A DNA stretch of 64,000 bases from HXMU1428-3 sp965215715 (GTDB lineage: Bacteria > Pseudomonadota > Alphaproteobacteria > Rhizobiales > HXMU1428-3). Positions 25,995-34,282 of the stretch are shown here, in pieces (within the stretch, counting starts at the first letter, position 1; every line of letters starts with the position of its first letter). The stretch covers positions 2,418,001-2,482,000 of the forward strand of contig OZ244129.1 of the NCBI GenBank assembly GCA_965215715.1. Reading direction: 5' to 3'. The notes beneath the pieces are model-generated. The model searched no databases and was not told where the DNA came from. It saw only the letters and a program-made list of their open reading frames with translations. Made by a program: the position numbers and the translations under genes.

Positions 25995-27919
25995 TATGAA
26001 ACTTTTTTATTTTTAATCTGCTCAGCAGCCACATCTGCTTGAAGCTGTTTGATGTCCTTTTTTTCTTGCTCCACAGGAGCAGCCTTACTAGCTTGGCTTT
26101 GGTTCGCTGTTTTCTTCTGATGAGAAGAAATTTTTCGCTCTTTTTTTGGCGCCACCACTTGGTTCCGTCCAGCCGATTTTGCCTTATAAAGGTTTTCATC
26201 AGCAACTTTCATCAAGTCTTGTGGCATCCGGCCATTATCTGGATACATAGAAATCCCAGCTGAAAGGGTAATCTTGGGCAACGCATCATTGCCATATTGC
26301 ACCGTTAGTTCTTCAATGCTGCTCCTTAACCGTTCAGCATGTTCTAAGGTTGTTTCCAAATTCGCATCATTAATCAGAATTGTGAATTCTTCTCCGCCCA
26401 AACGGAAGGGAATATTTTCGTCTGTAAATAGCTCTTTCATGGTATCGGCAGTGGTTTTCAATACGATATCACCGGCATCATGTCCATGATTGTCATTGAA
26501 TTTTTTAAAGTGATCAATATCAATAGAGATCAGCCCAATCGTGCTGTTTTTACGATCCGCTTTTTGTATATATTTACGGAAAACATCATGAAAATATCTG
26601 CGATTATAAAGCCCCGTTAACGGGTCATTAATCGACTGGTTGAGTAATTGATCACGTAATTTCACATTGGCAATTGCCATGCTGACCTGCTCAGCAAACA
26701 TCGTTGCCAAACGCATGGTTTCTTCTGTAAAAATGGTTCGGTTCTCTTCATGCTGAGGCATAATATGCATCAAGCCAATGGTTTCTCCATGCGCAATGAT
26801 AGGCAAACACGCATATTCTTTTGGCTTATTTTTCTCCACGTGATGACAGCAAAAATCAATCTGATTCTTGCCATAAATATAAGTGCGACCGCGCCGCAAG
26901 CTCCAACAACTCTCTGGCAAAATCTCAGCTTCAATCTCAGCTCCATTCCAGGTGCAAACTCCCTCCAACGTATCTCTGGAATTGGAATAGATATAAATAT
27001 TGCCTTTGCTGTTGGGAAAAATATTTTCTAAAAACGTGGAAACAATTTCAAACAACTCATTGAGCGACTTACAGCTTTGCATCCACTCATTTAGCCCAGA
27101 TATCACACGAATTTCATAAGAACGTTGCTTGGCTAAAATTGCTTGAGCCTGATCATTTTGCTTTTGCAATAACTTTAAGTTTTGTTGCTTGGCATCCATA
27201 AGATGGTTGCTATAAGATACTAAGACAAGAACAGAAAAACCGAACAAACAACTTATGATAACAGCTATTGTGATATTGCGTACCAACCAGCTTTTATAAT
27301 CATTAATATCTTCATAGGTTTTGACAAATCCTTTAACAGAGCCCTTTTCATATATTGGCAAGGTTACAACCAATACGGCACGCTTTTCATCAACATGCAA
27401 TGAACGAATAGGATCTTGTTTTAGAGAGATTTCATCATTGTGGTTATGACCATTAATTACTGAACTATACCCATGGATCCTTTCTATCTGAGATATTTCT
27501 TCGCTTTCAATATGAGAAATAGGAGCCGGATAATCACTTAATGCGTGGGCCACATCAAAAGGGATATATTTCGTGCTGATAACCGGACTGCTGCTCCAAA
27601 ATTGTTTCCTATCAGCATCATAAACTTCTAAACGATATTTCCCAGAAGCCCTTGCAAATGTAAGGATATCGTGACGCGTCTCTGAGGATAATTTTTTCGT
27701 TTGAAAAATAATGTCCTTTAACAAGGACATCTCACTAAACTCATCAAGCCAATCCATTGAACGTCTATCTGATTCAATGGTTATAAAAAAATTGGCAACC
27801 TTTTCTGGGATCAACCACACAGACATTCCAGCTAGCATAAACAAGCCCAGCCAAAGACGAAAAGATTTAGAAGTCAATATTTTAGGATTATAATATTTTT
27901 TAAATAAACGTTTTATCAT
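25994..27919 (-). CDS. Membrane-bound diguanylate cyclase with GAF domain
   Basis: This 641-residue protein makes cyclic di-GMP. It has a membrane helix at about 22-42, an extracytoplasmic sensor region to about 205, a second helix at about 212-233, a coiled coil, a GAF domain (about 275-430) and a GGDEF domain starting DPLTGLYNRRYFHD. The active-site sequence is GGEEF near residue 510, so catalysis should be intact. An inhibitory RxxD site five residues before GGEEF is not seen. The tail after the GGDEF domain is basic and Gln-rich. The ATG at 27919 is followed by a basic stretch and then the first helix. Confidence 0.93.
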   Translation of the reverse strand: MIKRLFKKYYNPKILTSKSFRLWLGLFMLAGMSVWLIPEKVANFFITIESDRRSMDWLDEFSEMSLLKDIIFQTKKLSSETRHDILTFARASGKYRLEVYDADRKQFWSSSPVISTKYIPFDVAHALSDYPAPISHIESEEISQIERIHGYSSVINGHNHNDEISLKQDPIRSLHVDEKRAVLVVTLPIYEKGSVKGFVKTYEDINDYKSWLVRNITIAVIISCLFGFSVLVLVSYSNHLMDAKQQNLKLLQKQNDQAQAILAKQRSYEIRVISGLNEWMQSCKSLNELFEIVSTFLENIFPNSKGNIYIYSNSRDTLEGVCTWNGAEIEAEILPESCWSLRRGRTYIYGKNQIDFCCHHVEKNKPKEYACLPIIAHGETIGLMHIMPQHEENRTIFTEETMRLATMFAEQVSMAIANVKLRDQLLNQSINDPLTGLYNRRYFHDVFRKYIQKADRKNSTIGLISIDIDHFKKFNDNHGHDAGDIVLKTTADTMKELFTDENIPFRLGGEEFTILINDANLETTLEHAERLRSSIEELTVQYGNDALPKITLSAGISMYPDNGRMPQDLMKVADENLYKAKSAGRNQVVAPKKERKISSHQKKTANQSQASKAAPVEQEKKDIKQLQADVAAEQIKNKKVS

Positions 27920-28188
27920 TGATAAATTACATGACTAAAAATACACACAAACCCACACCCGCATTAATTGTATAATTAAATAGAATACCACCATAAGTAT
28001 AATCAATGGTTAAAGATATCTTTTAAAAATTTTTAAGAAATAGCAGCGAAAGAAGACTTTTTTCAAAACTGAAGGCCTGAGCTGTCTGCTCCTTAACTAG
28101 AGGGCATTGTCTTATTCCAATAAGAAAGAGAAAAGCTTTCAAGGGGCGTTTATCTATAAACCCAGAATCCATTTATTAAGTGGATACA

Positions 28189-29712
28189 CTAGCGCAAGGA
28201 GAGTTTATAAACAGGACCAAACTGCATGGCATTTGAAAGAGACAAAGCGCCGACTACCACCAGATCCTGCCCAGAGGGGGCAAGGGCAATATTGGTCACG
28301 AATTGAGGACGCGTTTTAATAATCTTTTGCAAGCGTTTATCTTGCCCATATATCAAAACCCGCCCCGCGCCATAGTCGGCCACATATAATTGTCCGTCTG
28401 CAGGTGAAATTTCGACACCATCCGGGCCTGCAAATTTCGGTATTGAGAAACCTGACCGTTTCACCAGATCAAGCTTGGCAAACAAATCCTTCTGCCCCAG
28501 CTGCCCTGGCTGTAAAATCGGGAACCGCAAAATACGCCCGGCTAAATGCTCAGCCACAAATAATTTGCCGTGATAAATGGCAACTCCATTGGGGTAAGTC
28601 AAATCTGACATTACCTGATGAACGTCTCCTTCTTTATCCAAATAAAACAACCGCCCCATTGGTTGATGATCTTTAGAAAAATGCCCCGGCGCCGTGATAT
28701 AAACACCGCCTTTTTCATCTTTGACACAATCATTGGGGTGAAAAATTTTTGTACCGTCTTGAGCTTGTTTGATCGTCCGGATCTTTTTGCCCGCCTTGTT
28801 GGTGATAACCAGCTGATCTGACAAATGACAAAGGATTACAATTTTATCTCCTTTAAAAGCGGCAAGAGATGTTGGCCCGCAGCCTGGCTCGTAATAAAAT
28901 TGTTTGGGCTTTTTTTTACCCCCCTCTTGCCAGTTGACCTTCATCACCCTGTTTCTGGTCATCTCGGTGTAATACAGATCCCCTCCTATAAACACTGGCC
29001 CTTCAGGATAGCCTGCCTTTTGTGCGATGATTTGTTCTGTGCGCGCTGATGCTGGATCAGGCATCGTTACTGCTCCGCTAACACATATACTGGCAATCAA
29101 TAGCGTTGCTGTTGAAGGGCGCCGTATGCGGGCCAGCAAACAAAGACAAAGCGCCACGCCCAATACGATCGCCAAACTTTGGGTCAATATGCGTGTGCCA
29201 AACAGGGGGATCAGATAAAAAGAGGTTAGTAGGGTTCCAAAAATATTGCCAAAGGTTGAAACGGCAAAAATCGTCCCTGAGACGCGCCCTGTTTGATGTA
29301 GATCTGACAATGTGCGCCCGATGGCGATCGGTGTGAAGGTGGAAAGACAAGCGACCGGTGGCCCAGTGATTAAAAACGCGCCGATGAGGGCGCCTAATTT
29401 CACATCTTCAACCGCGCCAACAACCCACTCTAAGACAGCGTCGACAAATAGTGGCAAGGCCAGAAGATAAAGGGCGGCGACAACGATTAAACTTTCCAAC
29501 ACATAAGGGAATGAGACTTTATCAACACTATAGCCGCCAGCAAAATAACCGGCCATCATTGCCAGCAAAACAATAGAGATCAGCGCGGCCCAGGTAAAAA
29601 TCGTTCCGCCAAAATAAGGATTGAGATAACGGCTTGCCAGCATCTCCAGCGACATAATCGCGGCACCAACAGTGAATGCGGCCAATAAGGTCAACCATAA
29701 ATTATATTTCAT
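28189..29712 (-). CDS. Fusion of spermidine-synthase-type membrane domain with SMP-30-like propeller
   Basis: The first ~200 residues form about seven membrane helices with the MSLEMLASRYLNPYFGG start known from the membrane part of fused MFS/spermidine synthases. Instead of the synthase domain, residues ~225-507 form an SMP-30/gluconolactonase-like beta-propeller (GYPEGPVFIGGDLYYTEM, HPNDCVKDEKGGVYIT, GPDGVEISPADGQLYVADY), which should lie in the periplasm. Metal-binding residues expected in SMP-30 lactonases (the early Glu, a later Asn and Asp) have plausible matches in these segments. The gene just upstream encodes the missing synthase-like domain. Substrate is unknown. Confidence 0.8.
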   Translation of the reverse strand: MKYNLWLTLLAAFTVGAAIMSLEMLASRYLNPYFGGTIFTWAALISIVLLAMMAGYFAGGYSVDKVSFPYVLESLIVVAALYLLALPLFVDAVLEWVVGAVEDVKLGALIGAFLITGPPVACLSTFTPIAIGRTLSDLHQTGRVSGTIFAVSTFGNIFGTLLTSFYLIPLFGTRILTQSLAIVLGVALCLCLLARIRRPSTATLLIASICVSGAVTMPDPASARTEQIIAQKAGYPEGPVFIGGDLYYTEMTRNRVMKVNWQEGGKKKPKQFYYEPGCGPTSLAAFKGDKIVILCHLSDQLVITNKAGKKIRTIKQAQDGTKIFHPNDCVKDEKGGVYITAPGHFSKDHQPMGRLFYLDKEGDVHQVMSDLTYPNGVAIYHGKLFVAEHLAGRILRFPILQPGQLGQKDLFAKLDLVKRSGFSIPKFAGPDGVEISPADGQLYVADYGAGRVLIYGQDKRLQKIIKTRPQFVTNIALAPSGQDLVVVGALSLSNAMQFGPVYKLSLR

Positions 29713-29756
29713 AGGTATTCTCTCACATTATAAAAATGCCAACAAGCGTGCCAGTT

Positions 29757-29882
29757 TGTGCCTTAATTTCCATGATTAGATTTTTGCATTTTGAAATCGC
29801 TTGTCAAGGATGCGGAGCGCAAGTGAAATCCTTGACAAGCGATTTCAAAATGCAAAAATCTAATCATGGAAATTAAGGCACA
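29757..29882. repeat. Perfect long inverted repeat, 55-bp arms
   Basis: Bases 29757-29811 and 29828-29882 are exact reverse complements over 55 bp, with a 16-bp centre. Arms begin TGTGCCTTAATTTCCATGAT and end TTGTCAAGGAT. The transcript would fold into one long hairpin. A diverged copy is at 54211-54332 and an arm fragment at 58664-58680. It lies between the synthase-like gene and the membrane/propeller gene. Confidence 0.95.
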
Positions 29883-29895
29883 CTCTAAGTTACAA

Positions 29896-30804
29896 TTAAG
29901 GCGTTCTCTTTTTGTTGTGGCTTTTAATCTCTTTTAGTGTGTTTACCGGAGCAAAATCATCTGTCAGCGCAGGTTGCTTAGCATCATAGTCTAACAACAT
30001 GGCGCGCTCTTCTATCAAACCTGGAATGGCATAACGAAATTTGTACTGGCTCTGTATTTGTTGCGCGCGGGCCAACAAGTCCTTCATCGTTTTCGCGGGC
30101 CCGTCATAGGCCACTGCCACAACATTGCCCCCAGCGCGATAAACTTCCACCTGGTCAAACACCTCGGCTAATGTTGCTATGGTTCGGTCATAGAGCATTG
30201 TTGAGGGTTCTATATTTTGCACCACAACACCGCCCTTTTGCAGTCGTTTCTTGGCCAGGTGAAAAAATTCCTTGGTCATTAAATGAAACGGCACAAACGG
30301 CCCACGGTAGGCATCGATAAAAATAATATCGTGCCGGGCTTTATTGCGCAGCAAATGGACCCGCCCGTCCATGGTAAAGATCTTAAAGAGGTCTGATTTA
30401 TCCAGCCCATAATATTTTTTGGCCAAGCGAACAATTTCAAAATCCAGCTCAACCGCGCTGATCTGTAAATCAGGTATCGCTTGATGCAAATACCAACTGG
30501 TGGACCCACCCCCCATGCCAATCATCAAGGAGGACCTAAGCTGCTTAGGGTATGCCAGCCCAATGGTGAAACTTTGCGTATAGGCTATGGGAAGTTCGGT
30601 TAGATCATCTGGATTTCTCCGGCTTTCAATGTAGCGGCGATTTTTATGGCCAAAGGCAAGGGTTATATAGGGGGCCTTTTTATACACAAAGATGGTGTTG
30701 TAAGGCGATTCAATCGTCTCCAACAGTGTTTCAGCCTTTGCGGAGACAACTGAAAAGCCAACAAAATCAAGACTAAAAAATAGAACAATGAGAAAACGGA
30801 TCAT
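29896..30804 (-). CDS. Spermidine-synthase-like methyltransferase-fold protein with signal peptide
   Basis: A 302-residue protein. A cleavable-looking signal peptide covers residues 1-24 (ends VSAKAE). The rest is the spermidine-synthase fold: SLMIGMGGGSTSWYLH nucleotide-binding loop, an acidic residue in ISAVELDFEIV, FTMDGRVHLL and DIIFIDAYRG, where the Asp corresponds to the catalytic region of aminopropyltransferases. Export of such an enzyme is unusual, since decarboxylated SAM is cytoplasmic. It is transcribed before the membrane/propeller gene, which carries the membrane part normally fused to this domain. AAGG six bases upstream supports 30804. Confidence 0.82.
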   Translation of the reverse strand: MIRFLIVLFFSLDFVGFSVVSAKAETLLETIESPYNTIFVYKKAPYITLAFGHKNRRYIESRRNPDDLTELPIAYTQSFTIGLAYPKQLRSSLMIGMGGGSTSWYLHQAIPDLQISAVELDFEIVRLAKKYYGLDKSDLFKIFTMDGRVHLLRNKARHDIIFIDAYRGPFVPFHLMTKEFFHLAKKRLQKGGVVVQNIEPSTMLYDRTIATLAEVFDQVEVYRAGGNVVAVAYDGPAKTMKDLLARAQQIQSQYKFRYAIPGLIEERAMLLDYDAKQPALTDDFAPVNTLKEIKSHNKKRTP

Positions 30805-30929
30805 AGTAACCTTACCCTAAATTCTTCAGCCATATAGCCTTAGAAACATAAAAGTTACAAATAAAGTTTTTATTGATCATGTCATTATTGATGGATTTGC
30901 CCGACATGCTCTAATTTTTTGTTTATGCG

Positions 30930-31088
30930 TGTCATTTTTCCCAAAACCGGCACCCACTTTTGGGTGACACACAATACTTCTGTGTCATTTTTCCCAAAAC
31001 CGGCATCCACTTTTGGGTGACACACAATACTTCTGTGTCATTTTTCCCAAAACCGGCATCCACTTTTGGGTGACACACAATAAATGAC
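30930..31088. repeat. Three tandem 53-bp units of a rhizobial palindrome
   Basis: Units start at 30930, 30983 and 31036. Each contains CCCAAAACCGGCAYCCACTT followed by TTGGGTGACACACAAT; CCCAAAA and TTTTGGG form the inner stem and TGTCA/TGACA the outer one. The units are nearly identical, so the duplication is recent. The rest of 30805-31174 carries no gene. Confidence 0.93.
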
Positions 31089-31174
31089 AAAAATTTAATA
31101 TACCCCGTCTGGAAATTTTTCTTTCCTTATTTTATAGTTACACCATCGCTAAATTTTGAGCTGGGAGAATAAAG

Positions 31175-33058
31175 ATGATGATACGTTGGCTGTCGCTTAT
31201 TGTGAGCACATGTGTATTTTTAAGTTTAACGTCTCCGTCTTATGCCAAGCGCATCGCCTTGGTGATCGGGAACAATGCTTATGACAATGTCACCCGGTTA
31301 GAAAAGGCCGAAAATGATGCTGAAAGCATTGGCCAAGCGCTCAAAGGCATTGGTTATTCTGTGATTATGCAAAAAAACCTCAATCGCAGAAAATTCAATC
31401 AAAATATGCAGCTGTTTTTATCCCAGCTAGAAGCTGGCGATGAAGCCTTGTTTTTCTTTGCCGGGCACGGTGTTGAGATCCGCGGCGAAAACTATCTGCT
31501 GCCCACCGATATTCCAGATGCGTCCCCTGGCCAGGAAGCCTTTGTGAAATCTGAAGCGATTGGTGTGAATTACATATTAAGTGAAATAGGCCGGCGTAAA
31601 GTGCGCCTTTCCGTTCTTATTCTTGACGCTTGCCGCAACAATCCGTTTAAATCAGCCGGCACCCGCAGCTTGGGGCGCACGCGAGGGCTTGGCACCATGG
31701 AAGCCCCGCCTGAGGGCACATTTATTCTATATTCCGCCGGCTTTGGTCAATCAGCTCTTGACCGATTGGATGATAATGACCCACACCCTAATTCAGTGTT
31801 TACCCGCTCTTTAGTGCCGATGCTACAAAAGCCAGGCTTAACGCTCTCAGACGCGGCCCGCCAATTGCGCCGCAAAGTTATGAAGCTGGCTGCAACCGTC
31901 AGCCATGAACAACGCCCGGCTTATTATGATGAAGTTTTAGGTGATTTTTATTTCACACCGCCACCTGCTGGCGAATCGCAATTGGCAGCCCCCCCCCAGG
32001 TGGTTGCAAAGCCACCTGTTGTAAACCCACACACAAAAGGCACTTGTGGTATTTGGCCACAAATTGCCACCTCAGCCACCCATGCCCAAGTCCAAGCGTT
32101 CTTGGCTGAATGTAAAACCGGTATTTATTCAACGTTGGCAAAAGCACGGCTTAAAGAATTAAAACCAAAGGGTGGTGGCAAGCTGGCTCTTTTGCCGCCT
32201 AAAATTGAAAAGCCTATTCAAAACGAGGGCGATAAGGAAGAAGCTGAGCGGCTGTTTAACAAAGCTTGGAATCTTTACAACGGCAAAAATGGCGAACGCC
32301 TGGATTATTATGAAGCTGTGCGCCTTTACCGCAAAGCGGCTGAAATGGGCCATAAAAGCGCAAAAGTTAATCTGGGTTATGCCTATGAAAACGGCAGAGG
32401 TGTTGAGCGCGATTATTATGAAGCGGTACGCCTTTACAAAGAAGCGGCTGAGCTGGGTGAGACCCAAGGCATGACCAATCTTGGTTTTATGTATGAACAG
32501 GGTAACGGCATTGAGAAAAGCCTCAACCAAGCTGTCTACTGGTATCGCAGGGCTGCAGAAGCGGGCAACTACAATGGCATGACCAATTTGGGTTATATGC
32601 ATGAAATGGGTCGTGGCACAAAGGTCAACTATAAAGAAGCGGTCAAATGGTATCGCAAAGCGGCTGACGCGGGTACTGCGCGGGCACAAAATAACCTGGC
32701 CTATATGTATCTCAATGGGCGCGGGGTAAAAACCAATAACAAAAAGGCTTTGTCACTTTATAGACAAGCGGCCGAAAAAAACTTTGCCAATGCCATGTAT
32801 ATGATTGGCTATATGCATGAACTGGGTAAAGGCGTTAAACGCAACGGCAAAAGGGCTGCTCCTTGGGTGATGAAAGCGTTAAAAGCGCGCCATGCCTTTT
32901 CTATCAAAGAAATGACAACAAATGCCACAGGTTGGTCGTTAGCCTTCCGCAAAGAGCTGCAACGCTTAATGTCCCAAGAGGGATATTATCATGGCTCCAT
33001 TGATGGTAAATTTGGCCCTGGCACCTTTTCTGCTGTAAGAGCTGTTGCAGGACAATAA
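31175..33058 (+). CDS. Exported caspase-like peptidase with Sel1 repeats
   Basis: This 627-residue protein has a signal peptide (1-24, ends SYA), then a peptidase C14 caspase domain. The dyad is His98 in FFAGHGVEI and Cys153 in LDACRNNPF; both are intact. After a Pro-rich linker come about five Sel1/TPR-like repeats (about 370-560; pattern AxxxGxxxAxxNLGYMYExGxG) and a C-terminal peptidoglycan-binding motif (EGYYHGSIDGKFGPGT). It should act in the periplasm or at the cell wall. Its substrate is unknown. GGGAGA upstream supports the ATG at 31175. The last PG-binding segment is short and ends abruptly. Confidence 0.9.
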   Translation: MMIRWLSLIVSTCVFLSLTSPSYAKRIALVIGNNAYDNVTRLEKAENDAESIGQALKGIGYSVIMQKNLNRRKFNQNMQLFLSQLEAGDEALFFFAGHGVEIRGENYLLPTDIPDASPGQEAFVKSEAIGVNYILSEIGRRKVRLSVLILDACRNNPFKSAGTRSLGRTRGLGTMEAPPEGTFILYSAGFGQSALDRLDDNDPHPNSVFTRSLVPMLQKPGLTLSDAARQLRRKVMKLAATVSHEQRPAYYDEVLGDFYFTPPPAGESQLAAPPQVVAKPPVVNPHTKGTCGIWPQIATSATHAQVQAFLAECKTGIYSTLAKARLKELKPKGGGKLALLPPKIEKPIQNEGDKEEAERLFNKAWNLYNGKNGERLDYYEAVRLYRKAAEMGHKSAKVNLGYAYENGRGVERDYYEAVRLYKEAAELGETQGMTNLGFMYEQGNGIEKSLNQAVYWYRRAAEAGNYNGMTNLGYMHEMGRGTKVNYKEAVKWYRKAADAGTARAQNNLAYMYLNGRGVKTNNKKALSLYRQAAEKNFANAMYMIGYMHELGKGVKRNGKRAAPWVMKALKARHAFSIKEMTTNATGWSLAFRKELQRLMSQEGYYHGSIDGKFGPGTFSAVRAVAGQ

Positions 33059-33106
33059 GCTGATTGGTATAGTCCTCCTTACAATTACCGTAAGGAGGGG
33101 GCAGAG

Positions 33107-34270
33107 GTGGCTAATACTAGAAATTACTGGAAAAAATATGCCTTTCCAGTTGAATTTTTCTATGGGTTTTCTTGTAAAACACTTAAAATCATTTTCACCG
33201 TTTTTGGTCTTGCTGGTTGTTTATTCCTTACCAGTTGCCAAGAACCGCCTCAGGAAGAAAGCAAAGAGGTCATTCGGCGTATTAAGCACATGACCTTAAA
33301 GCTCAAGCCCACCAATCAGGCAAGGGTTATTGCTGGTGTTGTCAGCCCGGTTGTTCAAACCAATGTCTCTTTTGAAATCGCTGGCCAAATTCAAAAATTA
33401 AATGTCTCTGTTGGCGACAGAATTAAAAAGGGCGATATCATCGCCGAGCTGGACCCACAAACCTATGAGCTGAATTTGCAAAGCGCTGAAGGGGCATTAA
33501 AAAGCGCGCAAGCAAGCCTGGCTGATGCCAATAAGAAATTTGTTCAACAAAGCGAGCTTTATAAAAAGAAATTCACCACCAAAACCAATTACGACACAGC
33601 CCTTGCCAATCTTGAAAGCGCAAAAAGCCAAGTTTCAATTGAGCAAAGCCGGGTTGATATTGCGAAGCGTGATTTGAAAAAAACCAAATTACGCGCCCCG
33701 TTTGATGGGGCTATTTCTGAGAAAAGCTCTGATGTGTTTGAAGAGGTTACAGCTGGTAAAACCATTGTTGTTTTACACACGGAAGGGAATTTTGAAGTTG
33801 ATGTTTCTGTTCCAGAAACGCTGGTCAATGAAATCCATGTTGGGGATCAAGTTGAACTGAAGCTTTCGCTTGGTGAAGGCGCACCGTTTAAAGGCTATAT
33901 CAAAGATATTGGCTCTCAAGCTGGCCAAGCCAACGCCTTTCCTGCCACCATTGCTTTGAATGAAAAAGTTGCTGGCTTGCGCCCGGGGATGAGTGTGGAG
34001 GTTACTTTTGAATTTGCTCAAAACCAAGAAAGCGAAACCTTTAACGTGCCTTTAAGCGCGGTGACCCCTTCTGAATCTCCTGACAAAGAATATATGTTTG
34101 TTTTTAATAAAGATAAACAATATGTGGAGCGGCGCGACGTTACCGTTGTGAACATTCGCGACAATTTGTTGATTGTGAAAGGTAATGTAAAAGAAGGTGA
34201 TATTGTCGCAACGGCGGGCCTGTCCTTCCTTGTTGATAAAATGCCTGTTCGTTTAATGAACGGGAAATAA
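33107..34270 (+). CDS. RND efflux periplasmic adaptor (lipoprotein)
   Basis: The membrane-fusion subunit of a tripartite pump. Of 387 residues, the N-terminus has a hydrophobic segment ending in the lipobox LTSC (Cys about 44), so it is probably lipid-anchored. The lipoyl half-motifs (VSFEIAGQIQKLNVSVGDRIKKG and LRAPFDGAISEKSS, each shown in part) flank a coiled-coil hairpin. A strong AAGGAGG site lies upstream of the GTG at 33107. The permease gene follows after 12 bp. No outer-membrane TolC-type gene is in the window. Confidence 0.93.
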   Translation: MANTRNYWKKYAFPVEFFYGFSCKTLKIIFTVFGLAGCLFLTSCQEPPQEESKEVIRRIKHMTLKLKPTNQARVIAGVVSPVVQTNVSFEIAGQIQKLNVSVGDRIKKGDIIAELDPQTYELNLQSAEGALKSAQASLADANKKFVQQSELYKKKFTTKTNYDTALANLESAKSQVSIEQSRVDIAKRDLKKTKLRAPFDGAISEKSSDVFEEVTAGKTIVVLHTEGNFEVDVSVPETLVNEIHVGDQVELKLSLGEGAPFKGYIKDIGSQAGQANAFPATIALNEKVAGLRPGMSVEVTFEFAQNQESETFNVPLSAVTPSESPDKEYMFVFNKDKQYVERRDVTVVNIRDNLLIVKGNVKEGDIVATAGLSFLVDKMPVRLMNGK

Positions 34271-34282
34271 GGGTATTCAGCT

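Noticed and set aside
30930..31088. Possible CRISPR array
   Set aside because: The three 53-bp units are contiguous copies of a known palindromic repeat type with no variable spacers.
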